DNA of 64,000 bases from positions 1,302,001 through 1,366,000 of the forward strand of contig NZ_JACWIJ010000002.1 in the NCBI RefSeq assembly GCF_017811175.1. Reading direction: 5' to 3'. Position numbers and translations under genes: made by a program. Source of the DNA: Melaminivora jejuensis (lineage in GTDB: Bacteria > Pseudomonadota > Gammaproteobacteria > Burkholderiales > Burkholderiaceae_C). This document shows positions 33,775 to 44,079 of this stretch, piece after piece; within the stretch, counting starts at the first letter, position 1; the number at the start of each line of letters is the position of its first letter. The notes beneath the pieces were generated by a model. It was not told where the DNA came from, did no database searches, and was given only the letters and a program-made list of their open reading frames with translations.

Positions 33775-34542
33775 ATGTCCCTGCCGCTGCCCTGGCTGAC
33801 TCCTGACCAGCCGCTGCCGGCGCCGCAGCAGGCCTGGGGCGACCATTCGCCCGCGCCGGGCCTGCTGGCGGCGGGCGGCGCCCTGAGCGTGCCGTGGCTG
33901 CTGCAGGCCTACCGCCAGGGCACGTTCCCGTGGTTCAGCGAGGGCCAGCCCATCCTGTGGTGGTGCCCGCAGCCGCGCATGGTGCTGCCGGTGGCGCAGT
34001 TCCGGCTACACCGCTCGCTGCGCAAGACCTTGCAGCGCTTTCGCGCCACACCGGGCTGCGAGGTGCGCGTGGACAGCGATTTTTCCGCCGTCATCCAGGC
34101 CTGCGCCAGCACGCCGCGCGCCGGCCAGGGCGGCGGTACCTGGATCGTGGCCGAGATGGTGGCCGCCTACGAGGCGCTGCACGCCGCCGGCCACGCGCAC
34201 AGCGTCGAGACCTGGGTCGATGGCCGGCTGGTCGGCGGCCTGTACTGCGTGGCGCTGGGCCGGGCGGTGTTTGGCGAATCCATGTTCGCGCACGTCACCG
34301 ACGCTTCCAAGATCGCGCTGGCGGCGCTGGTGGCCATCGCCCGGCGCGGCGGCGTGCAGCTGATCGATTGCCAGCAAAACACCCGGCATCTGGCCTCGCT
34401 GGGCGCGCATGAAGTGCCGCGCGCGCAGTTCCTGCAGCATGTGGCGGCAGCCAGTGCCAAGCCGGCGCTGCACTGGCGCTTCGAGAGCCGTGATTGGGCT
34501 GCCGTACTGGGCGCTGCAGGCCAGGCCGCCTCTGGCCCCTGA
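33775..34542 (+). CDS. aat: leucyl/phenylalanyl-tRNA--protein transferase
   Basis: A 255-residue Aat enzyme that adds Leu or Phe to N-terminal Arg/Lys, creating a ClpS/ClpAP degron. Seen: YRQGTFPWFSEGQPILWWCP (about 47-66), VETWVDGRLVGGLYCVALGR then AVFGESMFAHVTDASKIALA, and GVQLIDCQQNTRHLASLGA. The ATG at 33775 gives the family start MSLPLPWL. Its functional partner bpt is downstream, but a broken GH15 gene separates them. Confidence 0.95.
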   Translation: MSLPLPWLTPDQPLPAPQQAWGDHSPAPGLLAAGGALSVPWLLQAYRQGTFPWFSEGQPILWWCPQPRMVLPVAQFRLHRSLRKTLQRFRATPGCEVRVDSDFSAVIQACASTPRAGQGGGTWIVAEMVAAYEALHAAGHAHSVETWVDGRLVGGLYCVALGRAVFGESMFAHVTDASKIALAALVAIARRGGVQLIDCQQNTRHLASLGAHEVPRAQFLQHVAAASAKPALHWRFESRDWAAVLGAAGQAASGP

Positions 34543-34544
34543 CC

Positions 34545-35498
34545 CACGCCGCCCTGCTCCTGCGTCCTATAGCCGAAACCGACCAGCGGCGCAGCATAGC
34601 GGTCGCGGGCGCCGAGGACGGGCCGGTGCATGTGCCCGTGCCGCAGCTCAGCGACGAGGGGCTGGAGCGCACCATCGCCTCCTGGCAGCGCTGGTCGCGC
34701 GACTTTCGCTACGAAGGGCCGTGGGCGCAGGCTGTGCAGCGCAGCGCGCTGATCCTGAAGCTGCTGATGCACTAACCCACCGGCGCCATTGCCGCCGCTG
34801 CCACCACTTCGCTGCCCGAGAGCTGGCGCGGCGGCAAGAACTGGGACTACCGCTTCGGCTGGATACGCGACGCCGCCTTCACGGTGGAGGCGTTGATCCG
34901 CTTCGGCCTGCGCGAGGAGCCGCACGCCGCCGTCGCCTGGCTCTTGCGCGCCATCCAGCGCCACGGCCCGCGCCTGCACATCTTCTATGCCCTCGACGGC
35001 AGCCTGCCGGGCGGCGTGCAAGAGCGCTGCGTGCCGGGCTGGCGCGGCATCGGCCCGGTGGTGGCCGGCAACCGCGCCAATGGCCAGATGCAGTTCGGCA
35101 TCTTCGGCGACCTGATGAAGCTCATGCGCGTCTATGTGCAAGCGGGCAATCTGCTGGACGCCGGGACGGCGCAGCTGCTGCGCACGCTGGCGGACGAAGT
35201 GCTGGGCCTGTGGCGCCAGGAGGATTCGGGCATCTGGGAGCTGCCGCAGACGCGGCACTACACCTCCTCCAAGATGGGCTGCTGGCAGGCGCTCATCGAG
35301 GCCGTGCGGCTGCACGAGATGGGCGCCATCGACGGGCCGGTGGCGCAATGGCGCGCCGAGGCCGACACCATCCGCGCCTGGGTGCGCGAGCACTGCTGGT
35401 CGCCGCAGCAGCGCAGCTACACCGCCTGGGCGGGCGGCACGGCGCTGGACGCCTCGGTGCTGCTGCACGCGGGCAGCGGCTTCGCCACCTGGCGCTGA
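34545..35498 (+). pseudogene. GH15 glucoamylase/trehalase-like gene, broken at both ends and by a stop
   Basis: From three bases after the aat stop, one frame encodes the middle of a glycoside hydrolase 15 protein: AALLLRPIAETDQ, ALILKLL, then a TAA at 34773-34775 where an aromatic/Ala codon is expected, then PTGAIAAAATTSLPESWRGG and KNWDYRFGWIRDAAFTVEAL, with the conserved catalytic region. The N-terminal domain (about 180 residues) and the C-terminal part after LHAGSGFATWR are absent. There are thus three lesions. It would have hydrolysed alpha-glucosides or trehalose. Confidence 0.85.
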
Positions 35499-35674
35499 TC
35501 AACGCGGCGGTCACCGTGCAGGAATGCCGCAGGCAGGAGCAGGGATCGGCGCCGCCCGGGCAGGACTGAACCTGCTGCTGCCTATACTGGAAGCGCCCCC
35601 TGGAGCCGCCCCGGACACCAGCCGGACACCAGCCCGCCACCAGCCCTTTCGTTCGCTCCATTTTCGACAGCCGC

Positions 35675-36418
35675 GTGACGCAACTCAACGATCTCCCGCT
35701 GCAAAGCCTGCAGTTCTATGCCACGGCGCCCTACCCGTGCAGCTACCTGCAGGGCCGCCAGGCGCGCTCTCAGGTGGCCACGCCCAGCCACCTGATCCAG
35801 GGCGCGGTGTACTCGGAGCTGGTGGCGCAGGGCTTTCGCCGCAGCGGCATGTTCACCTATCGCCCGCACTGCGACGGCTGCCAGGCCTGCGTGCCGCTGC
35901 GCGTGCTGGCCACCGAGTTCCGCCCGGATCGCAGCCAGCGCCGTGCCGAGCGCCGCCACCAGGATCTGCAGGTGCGCGTGCTGCGCCTGTGCTATGTGCC
36001 CGAGCACTACCAGCTGTACCTGCGCTACCAGAACCAGCGCCACGCCGGCGGCGGCATGGATCACGACAGCATCGATCAGTACACGCAGTTCCTGCTGCAA
36101 AGCCGGGTCAACTCGCGCCTGGTGGAGTTTCGCCAGCCGTCCGAGGGCGGCGGGCCGGGCGTGCTCAAGATGGTCTCCATCCTGGACGTGCTCGACGACG
36201 GCCTGTCCGCCGTCTATACCTTCTACGAGCCTGAGGCCAACACCAGCTACGGCACCTACAGCGTGCTGTGGCAGATCCGCCAGGCGCAGGCGCTGGGCCT
36301 GGCGCATGTCTATCTGGGCTACTGGATCGAGCAAAGCGCCAAGATGAACTACAAGGCGCGCTTCCTGCCGCACGAGCGGCGCCTGGCGGGTCAGTGGCAG
36401 CGCTTTGAGGAAATTTAG
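35675..36418 (+). CDS. bpt: aspartate/glutamate leucyltransferase (Bpt)
   Basis: A 247-residue arginyl/leucyl-transferase of the ATE family. Bacterial Bpt leucylates N-terminal Asp/Glu for the N-degron pathway. Seen: [20 protein letters not shown], the conserved Cys pair region [12 protein letters not shown] (about residues 66-77), [20 protein letters not shown], and [19 protein letters not shown]. The GTG start at 35675 is chosen because the family begins with TQLNDLPL. It pairs with aat upstream. Confidence 0.93.
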   Translation: MTQLNDLPLQSLQFYATAPYPCSYLQGRQARSQVATPSHLIQGAVYSELVAQGFRRSGMFTYRPHCDGCQACVPLRVLATEFRPDRSQRRAERRHQDLQVRVLRLCYVPEHYQLYLRYQNQRHAGGGMDHDSIDQYTQFLLQSRVNSRLVEFRQPSEGGGPGVLKMVSILDVLDDGLSAVYTFYEPEANTSYGTYSVLWQIRQAQALGLAHVYLGYWIEQSAKMNYKARFLPHERRLAGQWQRFEEI

Positions 36419-36423
36419 GTGAT

Positions 36424-36474
36424 TTCGGGCCCAAACCCAAGCCAGGCAAGCGCTGACAGCTACTATTTTAATAG
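36424..36474. repeat. family A dispersed repeat, copy 9
   Basis: A reverse-orientation copy reading ttcgggcccaaacccaagcc then aggcaagcgctgacagctac. It starts six bases after the bpt stop. Confidence 0.85.
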
Positions 36475-36508
36475 TCACGCAGGGCTATTCATCGCTGCAA
36501 CGCCGCTG

Positions 36509-36671
36509 AGAGCGTGTTTACGATCCCCGCGCGGGTGCGCGAGCGCGGCCTCGGGCGGTCTGCGGCGTTGCAAATCCTCGCGATAGCACGAGCTATCGCT
36601 GCGGTTTGCGCCTGGCAGCCCATCCCGATCCGCACCGGCGCCCCTGCGCGCGGAGATCGTAAACACGCTCT
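36509..36671. mobile_element. 163-bp element with 25-bp terminal inverted repeats (MITE-like)
   Basis: The left end agagcgtgtttacgatcccc and right end (complement agagcgtgtttacgatctcc) match over 25 bases with one mismatch. A central hairpin CGATAG/CTATCG lies at 36581-36598, flanked by gcaaa/tttgc arms, so the whole element can fold back on itself. No coding capacity and no transposase nearby. It sits between bpt and the pirin gene, 13 bases before the pirin stop. Confidence 0.7.
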
Positions 36672-36684
36672 GAGGGCGGACTCC

Positions 36685-37386
36685 TCAGGGCGCCAGGTCG
36701 AACACCAGCACCTCCGCGTCCTGCCCCTGCGCCAGCGCCACGGCGGCTTCGTCGCGCAGCAACAGCGCATCGCCCGCCTGCAGCGCCACGCCATTGGCCA
36801 CGACGCTGCCGCGCGCCACCTGCACATAGGCCTTGCGCCGGGGGTTCAGCTCCAGCCGCTCCGACTCGTCACCGTCGAACAAGCCGGCATGGATGCGCGC
36901 ATCGGCATGGAGGGCGACGGCGCCGCCCTGGCCCTGCGGCGCGGCGATGCAGTGCAGCCGGCCACGCTTGTCGGCATCGCTGACGCTGGCCTGCTCGTAG
37001 CCCGGCTCGATGCCATGCTGCGCGGGCAGGATCCAGATCTGCAGAAAATGCACGGCCTGGCTGGCCGAGTGGTTGAACTCGCTGTGCATGACGCCGGTGC
37101 CGGCGCTCATGCGCTGCACGTCACCGCTCGGGATGGTCTTGACGTGGCCCAAGCTGTCGCGGTGCGCCAGCTCACCCGAGAGCACGTAGCTGATGATCTC
37201 CATGTCCCGGTGGCCGTGCGTGCCGAAGCCCATCCCGGGGGCCACACGGTCTTCGTTGATGACGCGCAGGTTGCCCCAGCCCATGTGCTGCGGGTCGTGG
37301 TAGCTGGCAAAGGAAAAGCTGTGCCGGGATTGCAGCCAGCCGTGGTCGGCCTGGCCGCGTTCGTGCGAGCGGCGGATGGTGTGCAT
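36685..37386 (-). CDS. pirin-family protein (YhaK-like)
   Basis: A 233-residue bicupin. It begins MHTIRRSHERGQADHGWLQS. Metal ligands are in MGFGTHGHRDMEIISYVLSG (the two His and the later Glu of the cupin, about 52-71) and in GVMHSEFNHS. YhaK/pirin proteins have quercetin 2,3-dioxygenase activity in vitro and respond to oxidative stress; the in vivo role is unclear. Divergent from the FAD oxidoreductase gene with a 181-base spacer. Confidence 0.9.
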   Translation of the reverse strand: MHTIRRSHERGQADHGWLQSRHSFSFASYHDPQHMGWGNLRVINEDRVAPGMGFGTHGHRDMEIISYVLSGELAHRDSLGHVKTIPSGDVQRMSAGTGVMHSEFNHSASQAVHFLQIWILPAQHGIEPGYEQASVSDADKRGRLHCIAAPQGQGGAVALHADARIHAGLFDGDESERLELNPRRKAYVQVARGSVVANGVALQAGDALLLRDEAAVALAQGQDAEVLVFDLAP

Positions 37387-37567
37387 GGAGTCTCCAGATG
37401 GCAAAAAACAAGAGGCGGCAAGAGGCGGCGCCCATCGGCGCCTACGGGTATGTGCTGTGCCGGCACCAGGGGAGAGCGCTGGGCCGGCCCCATCAGCGCG
37501 TGTAGAGTAAAGCCACTTCCCTGCCGGCGCTGCCGGCACATCGCCACCCTCCGTGCCAGGCCCGACC

Positions 37568-38638
37568 ATGACTGCATCCCGACACCCCACCCCTGCCGCC
37601 GGTGCGCGCCGCTTTGCCGTGGTCGGCGCCGGCATGGCCGGCGTGGCCTGCGCGCGCACGCTGGCGCAGGCCGGCCACACGGTCACCCTGATCGAAAAAC
37701 AGCCGCACGCCGGCGGGCGCACCAGCTCGGTGGACACAGCCTATGGCAGCTTCGACGCTGGCGCGCAGTATTTCACTGTGCGCGACGAGCGTTTCGCCCT
37801 GGCGCTGCAGACCGTGCCCGAGCTGACGCGCCGCTGGAGCGTCAGCACCGTGCGCGTGCTCGACGCCAGTGGCCGGGTGGCCGCCGCCGCGCCACCGCCG
37901 GGCGAGGCGCACTGGGTGGCCACGCCGACCATGGATGCGCTGGTGCAGGCCTGGGCCGAGCCGCTGGCGCGCGCCGGGCGGCTGCTGACCCACACCAGCG
38001 TCACGCGCATCGAGCGCGACCCCATGCGCCCGCGCGCCTGGCAACTGCGCACCGAATCGCTCGACGGCAGCTCGCGCACCCTGGCCGGCTTCGACGCCGT
38101 GGTGCTGGCCCTGCCGGCGCCGCAGACACAAGAGCTGCTGGCGCAGTGCGCCCTGGCCCCCGAGTGGGCGCCGGCCCTGTCGGACGTGCAGATTGCGCCG
38201 TGCTGGACGCTGATGCTGGCCTTTGCCCAGGCCGTGCGCCCGGGCCTGGTGACGCTGGGGCCGCAGTGGAACGCCGCGCGCAGCACGCATCACCGCGTGG
38301 CCTGGGTGGCGCGCGAGTCCAGCAAGCCGGGCCGCACGCAGATCGAGCGCTGGACGGTGCAGGCCTCGCCGGCCTGGTCGCGCGAGCATCTGCACGACGA
38401 CCATGCCCGCATCCGCGCCAAGCTCACGCGCGCCTTTGCCGAAGTCACTGGCATCCACGCCGCGCCCACGCAAGCCCAGGTGCGCTGCTGGCCTCATGCC
38501 CAGACGCAGACTGCGCTGGGCCAGCCCTTCGTCTGGGACGAGGCCGCCGGCCTGGGCGCCTGCGGCGACTGGTGCCTGGGGCACAGGCTGGAGGACGCCT
38601 TCGTCTCGGGCCTGTCGCTGGCGCTGGCGGCCCTCTGA
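37568..38638 (+). CDS. FAD-dependent oxidoreductase (renalase/amine-oxidase-like)
   Basis: A 356-residue flavoprotein. The dinucleotide fold is FAVVGAGMAGVACARTLAQA (about 16-35), then ITLIEKQ-like TLIEKQPHAGGRTSSVDTAY and FDAGAQYFTVRD, as in renalase-like NAD(P)/FAD proteins. The C-terminal FAD-contacting segment is LGACGDWCLGHRLEDAFVSG. The ATG at 37568 is taken; an ATG five codons upstream is possible. Substrate unknown, possibly oxidised nicotinamide isomers as for renalase. Confidence 0.85.
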   Translation: MTASRHPTPAAGARRFAVVGAGMAGVACARTLAQAGHTVTLIEKQPHAGGRTSSVDTAYGSFDAGAQYFTVRDERFALALQTVPELTRRWSVSTVRVLDASGRVAAAAPPPGEAHWVATPTMDALVQAWAEPLARAGRLLTHTSVTRIERDPMRPRAWQLRTESLDGSSRTLAGFDAVVLALPAPQTQELLAQCALAPEWAPALSDVQIAPCWTLMLAFAQAVRPGLVTLGPQWNAARSTHHRVAWVARESSKPGRTQIERWTVQASPAWSREHLHDDHARIRAKLTRAFAEVTGIHAAPTQAQVRCWPHAQTQTALGQPFVWDEAAGLGACGDWCLGHRLEDAFVSGLSLALAAL

Positions 38639-38662
38639 TGTTCTGAAGTCCTGCCGCGTCTC

Positions 38663-39610
38663 TTGCCATACGTTGGCCGTTTCGCCCCCTCGCCCACCGG
38701 CGCGCTGCACGCCGGCTCGCTGGTCGCCGCGCTGGCCAGCTGGCTGGACGCGCGCGCTGCCGGCGGACGCTGGCTGGTGCGCATCGAGGACATCGACCCG
38801 CCGCGCTGCCCCGGTGGCGCCGCCGAGCGCATCCTGCAGCAGTTGGCCGCCTGCCAGCTGCTGCCCGACGCACCGCCGCTGTGGCAGTCCAGCCGCAGTG
38901 CGCGCTACCAGCAGGTGCTCGACGCGTGCGTGGCGCGCGGCCTGGCCTATCCCTGCGCCTGCACGCGCCGCGACATCGATGCCGCCCTGGCAGCGCGCGG
39001 CCTGGTGCATGAGCGCCATGTCGAGCGCCCCTACCCCGGCACCTGCCGCGCCGGCCTGGGGGGGCGCGCGCCGCGTGCCTGGCGCTTCCACACCGAAAAA
39101 TACCAGTCGAATCAGCCGCAAACCCTTGCCAGTCAAGCGCTGACAGCTATGATTTTTTTGAGCAGCCAAGGCGTGCGCTGGCACGACCGCCGCCTGGGCT
39201 GGCAGGCGCAGGACGTGGCCGCCCAGGTGGGCGATTTTGTGCTGCGCCGCGCTGACGGCCTGTGGAGCTACCAGCTGGCCGTGGTGGTCGATGATGCCGA
39301 CCAGGGCATCACCCACATCGTGCGCGGCGAGGATCTGGCCGACAACACGCCGCGCCAGCTCCTGCTGCAAGCCGCCCTGGGCCTGGCCACGCCGCGCTAC
39401 CTGCACGCGCCGCTGGTGCGCGCCAGCGATGGCGAAAAACTCTCCAAGCAGCACGGCGCCCCGGCCATCGACGAAACACGCCCGCTGGCCGTGCTGGCCG
39501 ACGCAGCACGCGCGCTGGCCCTGCCCCCGCCTCCGGCTGGCGCCACAGTCGGCCAAGCGCTTGCTTTGTGGGTACGCGCCTGGGCGGATATCTACAATCG
39601 CACACCGTGA
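38663..39610 (+). CDS. gluQ: glutamyl-Q tRNA(Asp) synthetase with an in-frame repeat insertion
   Basis: A 315-residue GluQ-RS that attaches glutamate to queuosine-34 of tRNA(Asp). The start is TTG at 38663 ([18 protein letters not shown], with the HIGH-like site). The zinc ligands are CACTRRD and YPGTCRAG. The KMSKS equivalent is GEKLSKQHG. Between RFHTEK and QGVRWHDR lie about 22 extra residues ([20 protein letters not shown]). They are encoded by a family A repeat that keeps the frame and contains no stop. The insertion is in a loop that varies in the family, so activity may be retained. The stop overlaps trmB (GTGA). Confidence 0.9.
   Translation: MPYVGRFAPSPTGALHAGSLVAALASWLDARAAGGRWLVRIEDIDPPRCPGGAAERILQQLAACQLLPDAPPLWQSSRSARYQQVLDACVARGLAYPCACTRRDIDAALAARGLVHERHVERPYPGTCRAGLGGRAPRAWRFHTEKYQSNQPQTLASQALTAMIFLSSQGVRWHDRRLGWQAQDVAAQVGDFVLRRADGLWSYQLAVVVDDADQGITHIVRGEDLADNTPRQLLLQAALGLATPRYLHAPLVRASDGEKLSKQHGAPAIDETRPLAVLADAARALALPPPPAGATVGQALALWVRAWADIYNRTP
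39106..39162. repeat. family A dispersed repeat inside gluQ, copy 10
   Basis: A reverse-orientation copy reading atcagccgcaaacccttgcc then agtcaagcgctgacagctat. It lies wholly within the gluQ reading frame and is translated as about 19 residues. Confidence 0.9.
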
Positions 39611-40356
39611 CCGAAACCCCGACCTCTCCCGCCACCGCCCGCCCCGCACCGCACCGCCCTGACACTCCTGCGGATGTCGCCCACCCCAAGGGCATCAAAA
39701 GCTATGTGCGCCGCGCCGGCCGCACTACCACCGGCCAAAGCCGCGCCCTGGAAGAACTCGGGCCGCGCTACGTGCTGGACTACGCCCCGCAGCCGCTGGA
39801 CGCGCACGCTGCCTTTGGCCGCCAGGCGCCGCTGATCCTGGAGATCGGCTTCGGCATGGGCGAGGCCACGGCGCATATCGCCGGCGTGCGCCCGGGCGAT
39901 GACTTCCTGTGCTGCGAAGTCCATGAGCCCGGCGTGGGCGCGCTGCTCAAGCGCATCGGCGAGCAAGGCCTGACCAATATCCGCATCGTGCAGCACGATG
40001 CCGTCGAGGTGCTGGAGCACATGCTGGCGCCGCAGTCGCTGGCCGGCATCCACATCTTCTTTCCCGACCCGTGGCACAAGAAGCGCCACAATAAGCGCCG
40101 CCTGATCCAGCCGCCGCTGGTGGCCCGGCTGGCCAGCCGCCTGGCGCCCGGCGGCTACCTGCACTGCGCCACCGACTGGCAGCCCTACGCCGAGCAGATG
40201 CTGCAGGTGCTGTCGCACGAACCCCTGCTGGCCAACACGGCCACCGGCTATGCACCCAAGCCCGACTACCGCCCCCTGACCAAGTTCGAAAACCGCGGCC
40301 TGCGCCTGGGCCACGGCGTGTGGGATCTGGTGTTTCGGCGCACCGGGCAGGCCTGA
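39607..40356 (+). CDS. trmB: tRNA (guanine-N7)-methyltransferase
   Basis: A 249-residue TrmB enzyme that methylates G46 in the tRNA variable loop. After a disordered N-terminus come [17 protein letters not shown], the SAM motif [17 protein letters not shown] (about 80-96), and the family signature [19 protein letters not shown]. The GTG at 39607 overlaps the gluQ stop; the ATG at 39568 would lie inside gluQ. Coupled tRNA-modification genes make functional sense. Confidence 0.93.
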   Translation: MTETPTSPATARPAPHRPDTPADVAHPKGIKSYVRRAGRTTTGQSRALEELGPRYVLDYAPQPLDAHAAFGRQAPLILEIGFGMGEATAHIAGVRPGDDFLCCEVHEPGVGALLKRIGEQGLTNIRIVQHDAVEVLEHMLAPQSLAGIHIFFPDPWHKKRHNKRRLIQPPLVARLASRLAPGGYLHCATDWQPYAEQMLQVLSHEPLLANTATGYAPKPDYRPLTKFENRGLRLGHGVWDLVFRRTGQA

Positions 40357-40397
40357 TGCCCGTCCTTTCCGTCCCGTTCAGCTGAGAATCTCCCGCC

Positions 40398-41411
40398 ATG
40401 AAACCCCTGCTGCAGAACCTGGCCGAGATGACTGCCCACCGCGATCACCTGCGCCTGGAGGTATCGGTTCTCTCTACCATCCTGCAGCAAGGACGCAACA
40501 TGCAGGTGCGCGCGCTGGAGCTGTTCAATGCCGGGCGCGATGGCGAGACCATGCTGCGCCCGCGCAGCTGGAGCCATGACGGGCAGATCGTCACCAGCAC
40601 CTTCGAGGCCGTGTCCGACCCCCATGCCATTACCCTGGCGCAGTTGCCCGAGCTGGCCGAGTGCATCGCCGCCAGCGCACGCAGCGCCGAGCGCGTCAGT
40701 GCCGAGCAGCACGTGCTGTGGCTGCCGGTCTGGCTGGGCGAGCGCGCCCAGACTTGCCTGGAAGTGACCCAGCCGCGCCGCCTGAGCCGCCATCAGCGCG
40801 ACGTCATCACCGCCGTGTTCCTGGTCTATCAGAACTACCAGAGCCTGCTGGACTACAGCGAGCGCGATGCGCTGACCGGCCTGCTCAACCGCAAGACCTT
40901 CGACGAGCAGTTTGCCCGCCGAGGCAACATCAGCGCACAGCCCCTGCCGGACGCACCCGAGCAGCCGCGCGACTGGCTGGCGGTGGTGGATATCGATCAT
41001 TTCAAGCTGGTCAACGACCGCTTCGGCCACCTGTATGGCGACGAGGTGCTGATCCTGGTGGCCAACCGCCTGCGTAGCCAGTTCCGCAGTCAGGACAGGA
41101 TCTTCCGCTTCGGCGGCGAGGAGTTCGTGGTGCTGCTGCGCTCAAGTACGCTGGAGCAGGCCTGCAGTGCCATGGAGCGCCTGCGTGCCGCCGTGGCCGC
41201 GCATGAGTTCCCACAAGTCGGCCACATCACCGTCAGCGTCGGATTTGCAGCCACCGACAGTGGCGCGCCCGTGGAAATCCTGGGCCGGGCCGACCAGGCG
41301 CTGTACTACGCCAAGGAGCACGGGCGCAATCGCGTCTGCCACTACGAGGAGTTGGTGGCCAGCGGCGCCCTGGCCCGCAAGGTCGAACACAGCGAGGTCG
41401 AGTTGTTCTGA
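40398..41411 (+). CDS. diguanylate cyclase (GGDEF)
   Basis: A 337-residue cytoplasmic protein without membrane segments. The N-terminal about 160 residues form an unassigned sensory region (RDHLRLEVSVLSTILQQGRN). The C-terminal GGDEF domain has RDALTGLLNRKTFDEQF, DIDHFKLVNDRFGH and the active-site loop FRFGGEEFVVLL. The GGEEF form is catalytically competent. A typical RxxD inhibitory site is not obvious upstream. It would make c-di-GMP from two GTP. The signal sensed is unknown. Confidence 0.9.
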   Translation: MKPLLQNLAEMTAHRDHLRLEVSVLSTILQQGRNMQVRALELFNAGRDGETMLRPRSWSHDGQIVTSTFEAVSDPHAITLAQLPELAECIAASARSAERVSAEQHVLWLPVWLGERAQTCLEVTQPRRLSRHQRDVITAVFLVYQNYQSLLDYSERDALTGLLNRKTFDEQFARRGNISAQPLPDAPEQPRDWLAVVDIDHFKLVNDRFGHLYGDEVLILVANRLRSQFRSQDRIFRFGGEEFVVLLRSSTLEQACSAMERLRAAVAAHEFPQVGHITVSVGFAATDSGAPVEILGRADQALYYAKEHGRNRVCHYEELVASGALARKVEHSEVELF

Positions 41412-41454
41412 GCGCCTGAGGCCCCCTGAGGGGCCACCATCGAGCCGCAGAGGC

Positions 41455-44079
41455 TCAGAGGCGCTCGCCCACCCAGCCGGCCACCGAGGCCAGCGCCTGC
41501 GGCAGCGCGGCCGCATCGGTGCCGCCGGCCATGGCCATGTCGGGCTTGCCGCCGCCCTTGCCGCCGACCTGCGCGGCGACGAAGTTGACCAACTCGCCGG
41601 CCTTGACGCGGCCCAGGCTGTCGGCGGTGACGCCGGCGGCCAGCTGCACCTTGTCGCCGTCAACCGCAGCCAGCACGATGGCGGCAGTCCCCAGCTTGTC
41701 CTTGAGCTTGTCCATGGTCTCGCGCAGTGCACGGGCGTCGGCGCCTTCGAGCCTTGCCGCCAGCACTTTCAGACCCTTGACCTCGACAGCCTGGCTGACC
41801 AGGTCGTCGCCCTGCGAGGCCGCCAGCCGGCCCTTGAGCGCGGCGACTTCCTTTTCCAGGGCGCGCACCTGATCGAGCACCTGCGCCAGGCGCGGCTGCA
41901 CTTCGGTCAACGGGGCCTTGAGCGTGGCGGCAGCGGATTCGAGCGTGGCTTCGAGCTGCTGCACCCAGGCCAGGGCATTGGCGCCGGTGATGGCTTCGAC
42001 GCGGCGCACGCCGGCGGCCACGCCGCCCTCGGCGACGATCTTGAACAGGCCGATGTCACCGGTGCGCGCCACGTGCGTGCCGCCGCACAGTTCGCGGCTG
42101 GTGCCGATGTCCAGCACCCGCACGGTCTCGCCGTATTTCTCGCCGAACAGCATCACGGCGCCGGTCTTTTGCGCGCTCTCGATGTCCATGACGCGCGCCT
42201 GGGTGGCGCCGTTGGCCAGGATTTCTGCGTTGACCAGGCGCTCGATCTCGGCAATCTGCGCGTCGTTCAGGGGCGCGTTGTGCGTGAAGTCGAAGCGCGT
42301 GCGCTCATCGTTGACCAGCGAGCCCTTTTGCTGCACGTGGCCGCCCAGCACTTCGCGCAGCGCCTTGTGCATCAGGTGTGTGGCGCTGTGGTTGCGCACG
42401 GTGGCGGCGCGCAAGCCGGCATCGACGCGCGCGGTCACGGCATCGCCCACGCGCAGCGTGCCCTGGGTCTGCGTGCCGTGGTGGCCGAAGACATCGGCGC
42501 GGATCTTTTGCGTGTCCGACACGCCGAACTGCACGCCCTCGGCGGCGAGCAGGCCCTGGTCACCCACTTGGCCACCGGACTCGGCATAGAACGGTGTCGA
42601 GGACAGCACGACCACGCCGCTCTGGCCCTCGGTCAGCTCCTGCACCGGGCTGCCTTCGTGGTACAGGGCCACGACCTGCGCGCCCTCTTGCAGGCAGTCG
42701 TAGCCGGTGAAGGCGTGTCCGGCGCCCGAATACTCGAGCGCCTTGTCCATCTTGAACTTGCCCGCCGCGCGCGCCTGGCTCTTTTGCCGCTCCATGGCGG
42801 CGTCGAAGCCGGCGCTGTCCACCTCCACGCCGCGCTCGCGCGCCACGTCCTGCGTCAGATCCAGCGGGAAGCCGTAGGTGTCGTGCAGCTTGAAGGCCAC
42901 GTCGCCGGGCAGTTCGGTGGCGCCACCGGCCAGCGCCGCATCCAGGATTTCCATGCCATGCGCCAGCGTCTCGAAGAAACGCTCTTCTTCCACGCGCAGC
43001 ACCTCGGTGATGCGCCCGGCCTGCTCGCGCAGCTTCGGATAGGCATCGCCCATCTGCGCCACCAGGTCAGCCACCAACTTGTGGAAGAAGGGCGCTTTCT
43101 GGCCCAGCTTGTAGCCGTGGCGGATGGCGCGGCGGATGATGCGCCGCTGCACGTAGCCGCGCCCTTCGTTGCTGGGGATGACGTCGTCGGCCACCAGGAA
43201 GGCCGTGGCGCGGATGTGGTCGGCAATCACTTTCAACGACGGATTGGCCAGGTCGGCGGTGTCCGTTTCACGTGCGGCGGCCCGGATCAGCACTTCGAAC
43301 AGGTCGATCTCGTAGTTGCTGTGTACGTGCTGCAGGATGGCGGCCAAGCGCTCCAGGCCCATGCCGGTATCGACGCAAGGCGCCGGCAGCGGCACCACGC
43401 TGCCGTCTTCCTTCATGTCGAACTGCATGAACACGTGGTTCCAGATCTCGATGAAGCGGTCGCCGTCCTCGTCCGGGCTACCCGGGGGGCCGCCGGGGAT
43501 GTGCGGGCCGTGGTCGTAGAAGACCTCCGAGCACGGGCCGCAGGGGCCGGTGTCGGCCATCATCCAGAAGTTGTCGCTCTTGTACTTGCCGCCCTTGTTG
43601 TCGCCGATGCGGATCACGCGCTCGGGCGGCAGGCCGATTTCCTTGGTCCAGATGTCGTAGGCCTCGTCGTCCTCGTGATAGACCGTGGCCAGCAGCTTGT
43701 CTGCCGGCAGCTTGTACACCTGGGTCAGCAGCTCCCAGCCCCAGTGGATGGACTCGCGCTTGAAGTAGTCGCCGAACGACCAGTTGCCCAGCATCTCGAA
43801 AAATGTGTGATGACGCGCGGTGTAGCCGACGTTTTCCAGGTCGTTGTGCTTGCCGCCGGCGCGCAGGCAGGTCTGCACCGAGGCCGCGCGCACGTAGGGG
43901 CGCTTGTCGGTGCCCAGGAACACATCCTTGAATTGCACCATCCCAGAGTTGGTGAACATCAGCGTCGGGTCGTTGCCCGGCACCAGCGGGCTGGAAGCCA
44001 CCACCGTATGTCCCTTGGCGGCGAAGAAGTCGAGAAACGTCTTGCGGATGTCCGCAACGGAAAAAGTGGGTGTGCTCAT
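41455..44079 (-). CDS. alaS: alanyl-tRNA synthetase
   Basis: An 874-residue AlaRS, close to the 876 of Escherichia coli. It starts [20 protein letters not shown]. Class II motifs include [13 protein letters not shown] and [13 protein letters not shown]. The editing domain carries [20 protein letters not shown] and the distal [13 protein letters not shown] zinc site. The C-Ala dimerisation domain ends [11 protein letters not shown]. The ATG at 44079 is the family start; the in-frame extension is not. A large antisense frame covers it but is a shadow. Confidence 0.97.
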   Translation of the reverse strand: MSTPTFSVADIRKTFLDFFAAKGHTVVASSPLVPGNDPTLMFTNSGMVQFKDVFLGTDKRPYVRAASVQTCLRAGGKHNDLENVGYTARHHTFFEMLGNWSFGDYFKRESIHWGWELLTQVYKLPADKLLATVYHEDDEAYDIWTKEIGLPPERVIRIGDNKGGKYKSDNFWMMADTGPCGPCSEVFYDHGPHIPGGPPGSPDEDGDRFIEIWNHVFMQFDMKEDGSVVPLPAPCVDTGMGLERLAAILQHVHSNYEIDLFEVLIRAAARETDTADLANPSLKVIADHIRATAFLVADDVIPSNEGRGYVQRRIIRRAIRHGYKLGQKAPFFHKLVADLVAQMGDAYPKLREQAGRITEVLRVEEERFFETLAHGMEILDAALAGGATELPGDVAFKLHDTYGFPLDLTQDVARERGVEVDSAGFDAAMERQKSQARAAGKFKMDKALEYSGAGHAFTGYDCLQEGAQVVALYHEGSPVQELTEGQSGVVVLSSTPFYAESGGQVGDQGLLAAEGVQFGVSDTQKIRADVFGHHGTQTQGTLRVGDAVTARVDAGLRAATVRNHSATHLMHKALREVLGGHVQQKGSLVNDERTRFDFTHNAPLNDAQIAEIERLVNAEILANGATQARVMDIESAQKTGAVMLFGEKYGETVRVLDIGTSRELCGGTHVARTGDIGLFKIVAEGGVAAGVRRVEAITGANALAWVQQLEATLESAAATLKAPLTEVQPRLAQVLDQVRALEKEVAALKGRLAASQGDDLVSQAVEVKGLKVLAARLEGADARALRETMDKLKDKLGTAAIVLAAVDGDKVQLAAGVTADSLGRVKAGELVNFVAAQVGGKGGGKPDMAMAGGTDAAALPQALASVAGWVGERL

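Noticed and set aside
36509..36671. Rho-independent terminator for bpt
   Set aside because: The structure is 163 bases long with 25-base ends and no T-tract, so it fits a foldback element better.
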